From NCBI GenBank assembly GCA_029959615.1, contig JASCOD010000001.1, positions 1,612,001 to 1,676,000 of the forward strand: DNA of 64,000 nt, read 5' to 3'. The position numbers were made by a program, and so were the translations under genes. This stretch comes from Flavobacteriaceae bacterium PS02338. GTDB lineage: Bacteria; Bacteroidota; Bacteroidia; Sphingobacteriales; Sphingobacteriaceae. Under the pieces are notes generated by a model. That model searched no databases. It was not told the origin of the DNA and saw only the letters and a list, made by a program, of their open reading frames with translations. Shown piece after piece: positions 27,337 to 35,817 of this stretch (the stretch's first letter is position 1; the number at the start of each line of letters is the position of its first letter).

Positions 27337-28104
27337 ATGTTACTTACCGATACCCATACTCATCAGTATTACGAAAAAGATTTAGAAAAAAGAACAGCGC
27401 AAATGCAGCGTTGCTTTGATAATGGCGTAAAAAGATTGTTTTTGCCTAACGTAGATGTGGCTTCTATTTCTATGATTGATGAAATGGTGAGAAGCTATCC
27501 AGATAACTGTTTTGCTATGGCAGGTTTGCATCCTTGCGATGTGAAGGAAGATTATCAATCTGTTTTACAAGAAATCTATAATAGTATTGCTAATAGGAAA
27601 ATTTACGCGATAGGTGAAATTGGTATCGATTTATATTGGGATAAAACCACATTAGCTATTCAGCAAGATGCTTTTAAACAACAAATTGAATGGGCTAAAC
27701 AGCTAGATTTACCTTTCGTTATCCATTGCCGCGAAGCTTTCGAGGAAGTTTTTGAAGTATTGGAGGAAACAAAGCACGATAAGATGAGAGGGATTTTTCA
27801 TTGTTTTACAGGCAATTTGGAACAAGCTAAAAAAGCGATAGATTTAGGTTTTTACTTAGGCATAGGAGGAGTAGTTACATATAAAAAATCAGGCTTAGAT
27901 GCTGTTTTATACGATATTTCTTTAGAACATATCGTATTGGAGACCGATTCTCCTTATCTAGCGCCAGTGCCATTTAGAGGTAAGCCAAATGAAAGCAGTT
28001 ATTTGCTGCACGTAGCGCAGAAAGTGGCAGATATTTATGTGAAGGATGTGGAGGAAATAGCTGAAGTTACCACAGAGAATTCGAGGAAGATTTTTGGGGT
28101 TTAA
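27337..28104 (+). CDS. TatD family metal-dependent hydrolase/DNase
   Basis: The 255-residue TIM-barrel hydrolase has the metal-binding TDTHTHQYY motif at the N-terminus. AIGEIGIDLYWDKT carries the bridging glutamate. Further metal ligands lie in LPFVIHCREAFEE and RGIFHCFTGNLEQAKK, and near the C-terminus in VLETDSPYLAPVPFRGKPNE. The order and length are typical of TatD/YcfH proteins, which act as 3'-5' exonucleases or D-aminoacyl-tRNA deacylase-like enzymes. It is a single gene. Confidence 0.95.
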   Translation: MLLTDTHTHQYYEKDLEKRTAQMQRCFDNGVKRLFLPNVDVASISMIDEMVRSYPDNCFAMAGLHPCDVKEDYQSVLQEIYNSIANRKIYAIGEIGIDLYWDKTTLAIQQDAFKQQIEWAKQLDLPFVIHCREAFEEVFEVLEETKHDKMRGIFHCFTGNLEQAKKAIDLGFYLGIGGVVTYKKSGLDAVLYDISLEHIVLETDSPYLAPVPFRGKPNESSYLLHVAQKVADIYVKDVEEIAEVTTENSRKIFGV

Positions 28105-28113
28105 TATTTCGCT

Positions 28114-28331
28114 GAACCACAAAGGCGCTAATGCCACAAAGTTTTTAGTATTAAATTTTCACATCAACATTAGGGTATAGCGAATACCGCATGTAACAAA
28201 CTAATGAATAAATCTAATAAGATTGATTTCTAGTGCCTCGAAATGACAGGCCGTTGTAGGATTTAGTGAAATACTAAGCAATTTAAAGAGGGAAATAACG
28301 TACTTTGTGTTCTTCGTGTCTTGGTGGTTAC
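28114..28331. repeat. Intergenic element bounded by imperfect inverted repeats
   Basis: AACCACAAAGGCGCTAATGC (from about 28114) and the complement of a GTGTTCTTCGTGTCTTGGTG segment (ending about 28331) match at roughly 18 of 28 positions. A fragment resembling the GTCATCC family (GCCTCGAAATGACAGG, 28234-28250) lies inside. The 375-base gap to the asparaginase gene holds no other feature that I can see. Confidence 0.4.
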
Positions 28332-28479
28332 AGATTTTTAGACAAAATGCCATTTTCATTTATACATTTCTTAATCTATTGCCCAAATAGTTAATTATTT
28401 GCTAAATCTTTATGAAATTGTAAAAAGCTGTGGGATTGTTACTTAATTTGTAACCAGAACCCAAAGCTGTACTTTTTTA

Positions 28480-29496
28480 ATGACCAAGATACTTATCATC
28501 TACACTGGAGGCACCATAGGCATGGTAAACGATGCCAAGACTGGTGTTCTAATCCCTTTCGATTTCGAGCAGATTAAGGAAAATGTTCCCGAGCTTGCTC
28601 GTTTGGATTATGAGATGACAGTACATTCTTTTGTGCCAATTATTGATTCTTCAAACATGCATCCAGACCAATGGAAGATTTTGGCAGAATTAATTAAAAC
28701 TAATTACGACGAGTTTGATGGGTTTGTAATCCTTCACGGTTCAGATACCATGTCTTTTACAGCATCAGCCTTAAGTTTTATGTTAAAAAACTTGGCTAAA
28801 CCAGTGGTATTAACAGGTTCTCAACTGCCAATTGGTGAAATTAGAACAGACGCTAAAGAAAACTTAATCACAGCATTGGAAATTGCAGCTACCAAGAGTA
28901 AGGGTAAAGCAGTGGTGCCAGAAGTTTGCATCTATTTCGATAACCAGTTATTTAGAGGTAATCGTTCAATAAAGTACAATACAGAGAAATTCGAGGCTTT
29001 CCGCTCGCCAAACTATCCAATTTTAGCTGAAGCTGGAGTTCAGCTATCATTTTTCCATAATGATATATTACCTGTGCCAACAGACCCATTTTATATCCAA
29101 ACGGAATTTGATGCTAATATTGGGGTGTTAAAAATTTATCCAGGAATGACCGAAGAAGTGGTTTACGCCGTAACTAGGTCGAAGGTTAAAGCCATTGTTT
29201 TGGAAACTTTTGGCTCTGGTAACGCCACTACCGCTAAATGGTTTACTGATGCTTTGGCCGAAGCCATTGAAAATGGAAAGCACATCGTGGATATTTCTCA
29301 ATGCCAACGTGGCTCGGTACAGTTAGGAATGTATGAAACTAGCAGCGAATTAAAGAAAATGGGCGTAATTAGTGGTTACGATATGACTTTCGAAACTGCG
29401 GTAACTAAGCTGATGTATCTTTTAGGCGCAGATTTAACTACGGAAGAAATCAAAGTACAAATGGAAGCGCCAATTGCTGGCGAGTTAACTAATTAA
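28480..29496 (+). CDS. ansA: Type I (cytoplasmic) L-asparaginase
   Basis: The 338-residue enzyme hydrolyses L-asparagine to aspartate and ammonia. The first catalytic threonine is in IIYTGGTIGMVND (residue about 11) and the second in FVILHGSDTMSFTASALSFM. No signal peptide is present, which fits the low-affinity cytoplasmic type I enzyme of about 340 residues. The VVLTGSQLPIGEIRTDAKEN segment is also typical. It appears to be a single gene. Confidence 0.95.
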   Translation: MTKILIIYTGGTIGMVNDAKTGVLIPFDFEQIKENVPELARLDYEMTVHSFVPIIDSSNMHPDQWKILAELIKTNYDEFDGFVILHGSDTMSFTASALSFMLKNLAKPVVLTGSQLPIGEIRTDAKENLITALEIAATKSKGKAVVPEVCIYFDNQLFRGNRSIKYNTEKFEAFRSPNYPILAEAGVQLSFFHNDILPVPTDPFYIQTEFDANIGVLKIYPGMTEEVVYAVTRSKVKAIVLETFGSGNATTAKWFTDALAEAIENGKHIVDISQCQRGSVQLGMYETSSELKKMGVISGYDMTFETAVTKLMYLLGADLTTEEIKVQMEAPIAGELTN

Positions 29497-29648
29497 TTCC
29501 CGTCTCCGACCGCTGGGCATCTCTGGGAGTTCGTAAAAGTCAACGACCTTTAGTCAACTGTGGTAAAATTCTCCCATTTAGGGACTGGGGGTTAAGTAAA
29601 ACTTATGCAATTATGACCGCCATCATTCCATAACTAGCGGTATAATCT

Positions 29649-29656
29649 TATTTTTG
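29649..29656 (+). promoter_or_regulatory. -7 promoter element for the persulfide dioxygenase gene
   Basis: TATTTTTG matches TAnnTTTG, 40 bases upstream of ATG 29697. Confidence 0.4.
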
Positions 29657-29696
29657 TTTACGAAAGAAGCAATCGCTTCCTTAAATAACTTATAAA

Positions 29697-31112
29697 ATGA
29701 AGATAGAGCAAATATACACCGGATGTTTAGCTGAGGCTGCGTATTACATAGAAAGCAATGGCGAAGCTGCTATTATCGACCCACTTCGCGAAGTTGGACC
29801 TTATCTTGCAAAGGCAGAACAAAACGGAGCGAAAATTAAATATATCTTCGAAACCCATTTTCATGCAGATTTTGTTTCTGGTCACGTTGATTTAGCTGAA
29901 AAATCTGGAGCAACTATTGTTTATGGCCCAACCGCTACCACTGCTTTTGAAGCACATATCGCAACAGATGGCGAGCAATTCAAAATTGGCGATTTAACCA
30001 TCACTGCTTTGCATACACCGGGGCATACTTTAGAATCAACTACCTATTTATTGACTGACGCACAGGGTAAAAATCACTGTATTTTCACAGGTGATACCTT
30101 GTTTATTGGTGATGTCGGTCGGCCAGATTTAGCGCAAAAGGGTACGCTGACCATGAACGATTTAGCTGGGCTGCTTTACGACTCGTTAAACGAAAAAATA
30201 AAACCATTGGCAGATGAAGTGATTGTCTATCCAGGTCACGGAGCAGGTTCTGCTTGCGGAAAAAGTATGAGCAAAGAAACCTTCGATACTTTAGGCCATC
30301 AAAAGCAGGTTAACTATGCACTAAAGGCAGAAACGAAAGAACAATTTATTAAAGAAGTAACGGATGGTATTTTGCCTCCACCACAATATTTTGCTAAAAA
30401 TGCAGCCATGAACAAAGGCGGATATGAGAGTATCGACGAGGTGTTTGAAAAAGGCTTGAACCCTTTAACGCCTCAAGCTTTTGAAGATTTAGCTAATCAA
30501 GCAGATGCTTTAGTTTTAGATACTCGCGACCCGCAGATTTTCGCAAAAGACTTTATTCCAAACGCTATCAACATTAGTTTAAACGGACAATTTGCTCCTT
30601 GGGTTGGTGCTTTAATCCCAGATTTAAAGCAAAATATTTTGTTGGTAACTGATGAAGGTAAGGCTGAAGAAACCATTACTCGTTTAGCTCGTGTAGGTTA
30701 CGATAATACTATCGGCTATTTAGAAGGTGGCATCGTTGCTTGGCAAAAGGCTGGTAAGCAAACAGATTTCATCACTTCAATTTCTGCTGAAGACTTTGAG
30801 AAAGCTTATCAGAAAGACGAGAATATTTTAGCCTTAGATGTGCGTAAGCCAGGCGAATACGAAGCGGAGCATCTGGAATTTACACATCCTCGTCCCTTGG
30901 ATTATATTAACGAGTGGACACACGAAATAGATAGTAATAAAACCTATTACGTACATTGCGCAGGTGGTTACCGTTCTATGATTGCGGCTTCCATTTTAAA
31001 AGCAAGAGGAATTGATAAAGTGATTGATGTAGCTGGTGGTTATGGTGCTATTAAAAACACCAAATTGAAATGTACAGATTTCATTTGCCCGAGTAAAGTA
31101 GCGAAGGCGTAA
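29697..31112 (+). CDS. CstB-like persulfide dioxygenase/rhodanese fusion
   Basis: The 471-residue protein starts with a metallo-beta-lactamase fold (1-240) of the persulfide dioxygenase type. Iron ligands lie in FETHFHADFVSGH, LHTPGHTLEST, FTGDTLFIGDVGRPDL and VYPGHGAGSACGK. A first rhodanese domain (about 265-355) has DEGKAEE where the catalytic Cys loop should be, so it is inactive. A second (about 365-465) keeps the loop VHCAGGYRS with its Cys. This order, dioxygenase, pseudo-rhodanese, rhodanese, is that of CstB, which oxidises low-molecular-weight persulfides to thiosulfate. The following YpdA gene suggests bacillithiol persulfide as substrate. Confidence 0.9.
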   Translation: MKIEQIYTGCLAEAAYYIESNGEAAIIDPLREVGPYLAKAEQNGAKIKYIFETHFHADFVSGHVDLAEKSGATIVYGPTATTAFEAHIATDGEQFKIGDLTITALHTPGHTLESTTYLLTDAQGKNHCIFTGDTLFIGDVGRPDLAQKGTLTMNDLAGLLYDSLNEKIKPLADEVIVYPGHGAGSACGKSMSKETFDTLGHQKQVNYALKAETKEQFIKEVTDGILPPPQYFAKNAAMNKGGYESIDEVFEKGLNPLTPQAFEDLANQADALVLDTRDPQIFAKDFIPNAINISLNGQFAPWVGALIPDLKQNILLVTDEGKAEETITRLARVGYDNTIGYLEGGIVAWQKAGKQTDFITSISAEDFEKAYQKDENILALDVRKPGEYEAEHLEFTHPRPLDYINEWTHEIDSNKTYYVHCAGGYRSMIAASILKARGIDKVIDVAGGYGAIKNTKLKCTDFICPSKVAKA

Positions 31113-31225
31113 TTTCAGGTTGGGGCGAAAAATTTTTCGCCCGTACTTTTCGAAGCTTTTTAGAGAGTTTTGGAAAATGAATTTCAGTAGCTCTTCGGCA
31201 ATTTCAGCCCCGCTTTATGTCGCTC

Positions 31226-31243
31226 CCGATGAAAAATCGGGAT
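31226..31243. repeat. Short hairpin between the dioxygenase and ypdA genes
   Basis: CCCGAT and ATCGGG enclose about five bases in the 169-base gap. There is no T tract, so it is not a clear terminator; read-through to ypdA is plausible. Confidence 0.3.
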
Positions 31244-31281
31244 ACACTTCAATCGGCTTTGAAAATTAAAGCAAGTAAAAC

Positions 31282-32256
31282 ATGGCAAAATCGCAACAAC
31301 AACATTTCGACGTTGTAATTATCGGAGCTGGCCCCATCGGTTTAGCCTGTGGTATAGAAGCGCAAAAAGCAGGCAAAAGCTATGTCATTATCGATAAAGG
31401 TACTTTGGTGAATAGCCTTTATAATTATCCTGTTTTCATGACTTTCTTTTCCACTTCCGAACGTTTGGAAATTGGGGGTGTGCCTTTCATGAGTATCAGT
31501 ACTAAGCCTAATCGTAACGAAGCATTAGAATATTATCGTCGCGTTACAGAGAAATTTCAGTTGAATGTACGGTTGTTCGAGGAAGTTAAAAATTGCCAAA
31601 AGCAAGAAAGTGGGTCGTTCCAAGTAGCTACTTCTAAAGCAAATTACGAAGCTGAAAATGTAATTATTGCTACTGGCTTTTACGATGTGCCAAATTTGAT
31701 GAACATTCCAGGTGAAGATTTGCCGAAAGTTATTCATTACTACAAAGACCCACATTATTACGCTTTCAGTAAGGTTTTGGTAGTTGGTGCTAATAATTCA
31801 TCTGTAGATGTTGCACTAGAAACCTACAGAAAAGGCGCCGAAGTAACCATGGTTATCCGTGGTAATGACATGGGGCCCAATGTAAAATATTGGGTTCGTC
31901 CAGATATCGAAAATCGTATCAAAGAAGGTGCTATCAAAGCGTATTTTGAAAGTAACCTGAAAGAAATAAAAGAACATTCTGCAATCATTTCCACTCTAGA
32001 TGGCGAAGTAGAAATTGAGAATGATTTTGTCGCTGCTATGACAGGTTATCAACCTAATTTTAACTTCTTAGAAAAGTTAGGTGTCAGTTTAGATGAAAAT
32101 AAAGTGCCTCATTATAATCCAGAAAATATGGAGACCAATCTTTCAGGTTTGTATTTGGCAGGTGTGGTTTGCGGTGGCATGGATACCCACAAATGGTTCA
32201 TCGAGAACTCTCGAGTACATGCAGAACAGATTATGAGAGATATTGTAGGAGGTTAA
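31282..32256 (+). CDS. ypdA: YpdA family bacillithiol disulfide reductase
   Basis: The 324-residue flavoprotein has an FAD-binding motif at its N-terminus (VVIIGAGPIGLACGIEAQKA) and an NADPH motif in the middle (KVLVVGANNSSVDVALETYR), with the family-specific NYPVFMTFFSTSERLEIGGV. YpdA reduces bacillithiol disulfide to bacillithiol. Together with ytxJ it points to a bacillithiol system. It lies downstream of the persulfide dioxygenase gene, a sensible link because both act on low-molecular-weight thiols. Confidence 0.92.
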   Translation: MAKSQQQHFDVVIIGAGPIGLACGIEAQKAGKSYVIIDKGTLVNSLYNYPVFMTFFSTSERLEIGGVPFMSISTKPNRNEALEYYRRVTEKFQLNVRLFEEVKNCQKQESGSFQVATSKANYEAENVIIATGFYDVPNLMNIPGEDLPKVIHYYKDPHYYAFSKVLVVGANNSSVDVALETYRKGAEVTMVIRGNDMGPNVKYWVRPDIENRIKEGAIKAYFESNLKEIKEHSAIISTLDGEVEIENDFVAAMTGYQPNFNFLEKLGVSLDENKVPHYNPENMETNLSGLYLAGVVCGGMDTHKWFIENSRVHAEQIMRDIVGG

Positions 32257-32323
32257 AGCGGTAAACCTCAACACTACGTCATTGCGAGGTACGAAGCAAT
32301 CTTCTTAGGTTTTGTTGATAGAG

Positions 32324-32779
32324 TTAGTATTGTAAATTAGTGCTACAGAGAGGGATTTCACCTATAACTTGTTTTGTTTGGATATGAAATATCCAAATTC
32401 GATTGTATTCTAATAAATAATCTAAATGATTTTTAGCACATAAATCTATTGCTTTAACGAATGATTGGTATGATGTATTGTCATTAAAGTTGATAAAATA
32501 TCCATTGATAGTATCTTTAGATTTAGAAAGATTTTGAAGTTTGAACGAGGGAAGATTACTTTTGAAAAGATTATCATCTGTAAGAAGTAACTCTTCATAT
32601 TTTCGAAATGCAGCAACTGTCGTTTTAATTCTAAACTCTTTATTTACTTCTTCGCCAATATAAGCGACTTCAATGGTTTTATAAGTTGGCTCGGTATAAG
32701 AAGACCATAAAATGTTTATCGAAAATATTGCCGCCGACAGCATCAAGCCTAAAAGGAAATGCAAAGAATAATTTCTCAT
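32324..32779 (-). CDS. Hypothetical membrane-anchored protein
   Basis: From ATG 32779 this frame encodes 151 residues. A GTG at 32812 would add 11 basic residues. One membrane helix is present (LHFLLGLMLSAAIFSINILW) followed by a polar domain with no motif that I recognise. The C-terminal part is mixed alpha-beta in appearance (YQSFVKAIDLCAKNHLDYLL). No operon partner is on this strand, and repeats flank both ends. Base composition resembles that of neighbours, so it is probably a real but unknown gene. Confidence 0.55.
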   Translation of the reverse strand: MRNYSLHFLLGLMLSAAIFSINILWSSYTEPTYKTIEVAYIGEEVNKEFRIKTTVAAFRKYEELLLTDDNLFKSNLPSFKLQNLSKSKDTINGYFINFNDNTSYQSFVKAIDLCAKNHLDYLLEYNRIWIFHIQTKQVIGEIPLCSTNLQY

Positions 32780-32936
32780 GTTGATACGATGATACTTTTT
32801 CTTCTTTTCCACAATTGTAATCCTATTTCTCTACGCTTGGTGCGTTGTAATGACGAAGAGTTGAAGATCTGTTCTATAGTGTATAAAACTTTCAATTCTA
32901 AACGGGATTGAAGCGGAAATACTTTTTGTTGTTTCT

Positions 32937-33014
32937 TGTCATCCTGAACGTTAGTGAAGGATCTGTTAGTTAAAGTAGTCCAAAAATAGATTCCTCGTTC
33001 CTCGGAATGACAGG
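32937..33014. repeat. Dispersed palindromic repeat (GTCATCCTGA-type)
   Basis: TTGTCATCCTGAACG at the left and CTCGGAATGACAGG at the right are inverted versions of the same end. Related fragments occur at 32278-32304 and 32847-32860. The 417-base gap before aguB contains these and a -7 element at 33106-33113 (TAACTTTG); no gene was found. Confidence 0.65.
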
Positions 33015-33105
33015 TTGGCTAAACAAAAAGATTGCAGCATAAAGCCCGGCTTTCGGGAGTGTAAAGTGCTGGCTTTGCTTTTCTAAAAAATATCGACGTT
33101 TTTAC

Positions 33106-33113
33106 TAACTTTG
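33106..33113 (+). promoter_or_regulatory. -7 promoter element upstream of aguB
   Basis: TAACTTTG matches TAnnTTTG, 83 bases before the aguB ATG. Confidence 0.45.
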
Positions 33114-33196
33114 CGGCTCGAAAATAGTTTAAGGTATAAGGTTAGGGTTTAAGCTAAAAGAAGATGTCTTGATACTCAAATCTCAAATCTAAAAAT

Positions 33197-34072
33197 ATGA
33201 GCAAAGTAAAAGTAGGAATGGTACAGATGACCTGTACTGCCAATAAGCAAGAAAACTTAGATAAAGCGATTGCGCAAGTGAGGGAAGCAGCTGCAAAAGG
33301 TGCTCAAATTGTGTGTTTGCAAGAGCTTTTTACGTCGCTTTACTTCTGTGACGTAGAAGATTATGATAATTTTGATTTGGCGGAGAAAATTCCTGGTCCA
33401 TCTACAGATGCTTTACAAGTGGTAGCTAAAGAATTAGGTGTAGTAATTATTGCGTCGTTGTTCGAAAAACGTGCGGAAGGTTTGTACCACAATACCACTG
33501 CGGTTTTAGATGCTGATGGTAGTTATTTAGGTAAATATCGCAAAATGCACATCCCTGATGACCCTGCTTATTACGAGAAATTTTACTTTACCCCAGGCGA
33601 TTTAGGTTATAAAGTATTTAAAACTAAGTTCGCAACCATCGGTATTTTAATTTGTTGGGACCAATGGTATCCAGAAGCGTCTCGTATTACAGCGTTAATG
33701 GGAGCTGATATCATGTTTTATCCAACTGCAATTGGTTGGGATACGACACAAGACGAAGAAACCAATCAAGACCAATACAATGCTTGGCAAACGATCCAGC
33801 GTTCGCACTCTGTTGCGAATGGCTTACCAGTAATCAGTGTAAATCGTGTTGGTTTCGAGCAAGAAGGCCGTATGAAATTCTGGGGTGGAAGTTTTGCTAC
33901 CAACGCTCAAGGTAAATTATTGTATTTGGCATCTCACGATAAGGAAGAGACAACTGTAGTAGATATCGACTTGAAACAAAGCGATTATATCCGGAAACAC
34001 TGGCCATTCTTGAGAGATAGAAGAATTGATTCATATCAGCCAATTACGAAAAGATATATAGACGAGGATTAG
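33197..34072 (+). CDS. aguB: N-carbamoylputrescine amidase
   Basis: The 291-residue nitrilase-superfamily enzyme hydrolyses N-carbamoylputrescine to putrescine, CO2 and ammonia. The Glu-Lys-Cys triad is visible: E43 in VCLQELFTSLYF, K116 in GKYRKMHIPDD and C153 in GILICWDQWYPE. The PDDPAYYEKFYFTPGD segment is specific for this subfamily. The agmatine deiminase gene follows 95 bases later, so together they convert agmatine to putrescine. Confidence 0.95.
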   Translation: MSKVKVGMVQMTCTANKQENLDKAIAQVREAAAKGAQIVCLQELFTSLYFCDVEDYDNFDLAEKIPGPSTDALQVVAKELGVVIIASLFEKRAEGLYHNTTAVLDADGSYLGKYRKMHIPDDPAYYEKFYFTPGDLGYKVFKTKFATIGILICWDQWYPEASRITALMGADIMFYPTAIGWDTTQDEETNQDQYNAWQTIQRSHSVANGLPVISVNRVGFEQEGRMKFWGGSFATNAQGKLLYLASHDKEETTVVDIDLKQSDYIRKHWPFLRDRRIDSYQPITKRYIDED

Positions 34073-34125
34073 TTTTTAGTCGGGAAGTTTATAGTCCGCA
34101 AGTCCGAAAGAAATTTTTTACATCT

Positions 34126-34152
34126 TGTCATCCTGAGCCTGTCGAAGGATCT
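34126..34152. repeat. Dispersed repeat, single arm (TGTCATCCTGAGC-GTCGAAGGATCT)
   Basis: TGTCATCCTGAGCCTGTCGA then AGGATCT is the same half-element found at 35276 and 35726. It lies 16 bases before the aguA ATG and therefore forms much of that gene's leader. Confidence 0.65.
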
Positions 34153-34167
34153 ATCTAATAAAATACA

Positions 34168-35241
34168 ATGTCAATTAAAGTGATAAAAACGGCTGAACAA
34201 CCAGAGTTTGATAATTCTCCTAAAAAACAAGGCTACGTTTTCCCAGCAGAGTGGGCAAGACACGAAGCAACTTGGCTAAGCTGGCCTCACAAAGAAGCTT
34301 CTTGGCCTGGTAAAATTGAAACTATTTACCAGCCTTATTGTGAGTTTATTAAGTTGGTGGCTACTGGCGAAAAAGTACGCATTAATGTTAAAGATGAGGC
34401 AATGAAAGCTTTTGCTATTGCCGAGTTAGAAAAGGTAGATGCTGACTTAAGCCAAATTGAATTCTATTTTAATGAAACTAACGATGCTTGGTGTCGTGAC
34501 CACGGACCTGCATTTGTAGTAAAAGGAAACGAAAAAGCGGTAGTAGATTGGGGTTATAACGCTTGGGGTGATAAATATCCTCCCTATGATTTGGATGATG
34601 TAGTGCCAACTAAGATTGCTCAGCATTTCAATTTACCATTTTTCACTCCTGATATTGTAATGGAAGGTGGGTCGGTAGAATTTAACGGAGCTGGTACAAT
34701 TCTAACCAGTGAAGCTTGTTTGTTGAACGAGAATAGAAATCCGCATTTAAACAAAGAGCAGATAGAAACCTATTTGAAAGAGTTTTATGGTGCAGAGCAA
34801 ATTTTATGGGTCGGCGATGGCATTGTAGGCGATGATACGGACGGTCACATCGATGATATCACTCGTTTTGTAAATGAAGATACCGTTTTGACAGTAGTAG
34901 AAAGTAATCCGCTAGATGAAAACTACATCCTGTTGAAAGAAAATCTAGAGCGTTTAAAGGAAATGACTTTGTTGGATGGAAGGAAATTGAATATCATTGA
35001 ATTGCCAATGCCTTCGCCGGTAATTTACGAAGATACACGCTTGCCAGCTTCTTACGCTAATTTTTATATCGCTAATGCTGCGGTAATTGTACCCATTTTT
35101 AATGATGTAAACGATAAAATTGCTTTAGAAATTATTCAAAAAGCTTTTCCTGATAGACCAGTAGTGGGCATCAATTCGGTAGATATCATTTGGGGCTTAG
35201 GCAGTTTTCATTGTTTAAGTCAGCAGGAGCCGGCTGTATAG
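34168..35241 (+). CDS. aguA: Agmatine deiminase
   Basis: The 357-residue enzyme converts agmatine to N-carbamoylputrescine and ammonia. Guanidine-group-modifying fold motifs are WARHEATWLSWPHKEASWPG, the substrate loop ETNDAWCRDHGPAF, EGGSVEFNGAGTILTSEACL and GDDTDGHIDDITRFV. The catalytic cysteine is C349 in GSFHCLSQQEP at the C-terminus. It follows aguB with only a repeat arm between them, and the pair forms a putrescine route independent of ornithine decarboxylase. Confidence 0.95.
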   Translation: MSIKVIKTAEQPEFDNSPKKQGYVFPAEWARHEATWLSWPHKEASWPGKIETIYQPYCEFIKLVATGEKVRINVKDEAMKAFAIAELEKVDADLSQIEFYFNETNDAWCRDHGPAFVVKGNEKAVVDWGYNAWGDKYPPYDLDDVVPTKIAQHFNLPFFTPDIVMEGGSVEFNGAGTILTSEACLLNENRNPHLNKEQIETYLKEFYGAEQILWVGDGIVGDDTDGHIDDITRFVNEDTVLTVVESNPLDENYILLKENLERLKEMTLLDGRKLNIIELPMPSPVIYEDTRLPASYANFYIANAAVIVPIFNDVNDKIALEIIQKAFPDRPVVGINSVDIIWGLGSFHCLSQQEPAV

Positions 35242-35275
35242 TTTGCAGTTAATTGTTTGATTTAACCACTACCTT

Positions 35276-35338
35276 TGTCATCCTGAGCTTGTCGAAGGAT
35301 AGTTTTGCAAATGGCTTCGACAAGCTCAGCCCGACACA
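35276..35338. repeat. Palindromic repeat, left side of the GIY-YIG gene
   Basis: CTGAGCTTGTCGAAG (35283-35297) and CTTCGACAAGCTCAG (35315-35329) are perfect 15-base inverted arms with a 17-base loop, bounded by TGTCA and CGACA. A matching palindrome lies on the other side of the gene at 35726-35805. Confidence 0.9.
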
Positions 35339-35355
35339 AACTTTTAAAAGAATTT

Positions 35356-35655
35356 ATGCCAAATATCCATAATTACTTCGTCTACATATTAGAATGTGCT
35401 GATGGAAGTTATTATGTAGGCGTGACTAATGATTTAGAAATCAGAGTTGAGCAACATCAGAGTGGTTATGATCCAAAGGTATATACTTTTACTCGGCGTC
35501 CTGTAGTCCTTAAATATTATCAACGATTTACTTTGATAGAGCAAGCCATCGAATTTGAAAAACAATTGAAAGGCTGGAGTAGAAAAAAGAAAGAAGCACT
35601 TTTCAATGAAGATTGGGACGAAGTAAAAAGATTATCCAACCTTAAAAAGAAATAA
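35356..35655 (+). CDS. GIY-YIG nuclease domain protein
   Basis: From ATG 35356 the protein has 99 residues: a single GIY-YIG domain with YFVYILECADGSYYVGVTND (the two tyrosine strands) and LEIRVEQHQSG with the catalytic arginine. The metal-binding glutamate is in the AIEFEKQLKGWSRKKKEAL helix. Such UPF0213-type proteins are small and often of unknown role. A longer frame from 35305 only translates the adjoining palindrome (ASTSSARHK), so it is rejected. Palindromes of one family lie 18 bases before and 71 bases after the gene. This resembles the way REP-associated transposase genes sit among their own repeats. Confidence 0.88.
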   Translation: MPNIHNYFVYILECADGSYYVGVTNDLEIRVEQHQSGYDPKVYTFTRRPVVLKYYQRFTLIEQAIEFEKQLKGWSRKKKEALFNEDWDEVKRLSNLKKK

Positions 35656-35725
35656 TAACTTTGTGCAAATCGTCTTCGACGACTTGTTCCACGACACCAA
35701 GGATTAAAGGAACTCCTTAAATAGG

Positions 35726-35805
35726 TGTCATCCTGAGCCTGTCGAAGGATATTAAAAAGATAAATATTAAGTCTAGAGTTAGTCTTCGACAAGCTCAGAC
35801 TGACA
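35726..35805. repeat. Palindromic repeat, right side of the GIY-YIG gene
   Basis: CTGAGCCTGTCGAAGGA (35733-35749) and CTTCGACAAGCTCAG (35784-35798) are inverted arms with one mismatch, bounded by TGTCA (35726) and TGACA (ending 35805). It also forms the leader of fabG. Confidence 0.9.
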
Positions 35806-35817
35806 AACTGAATAAAA

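Noticed and set aside
35305..35355. Upstream extension of the GIY-YIG protein (ASTSSARHK)
   Set aside because: These residues are a translation of the palindromic repeat; the domain begins at ATG 35356.
35356..35655. GIY-YIG protein as an intron homing endonuclease
   Set aside because: It is a free-standing 99-residue domain outside any intron or interrupted gene.
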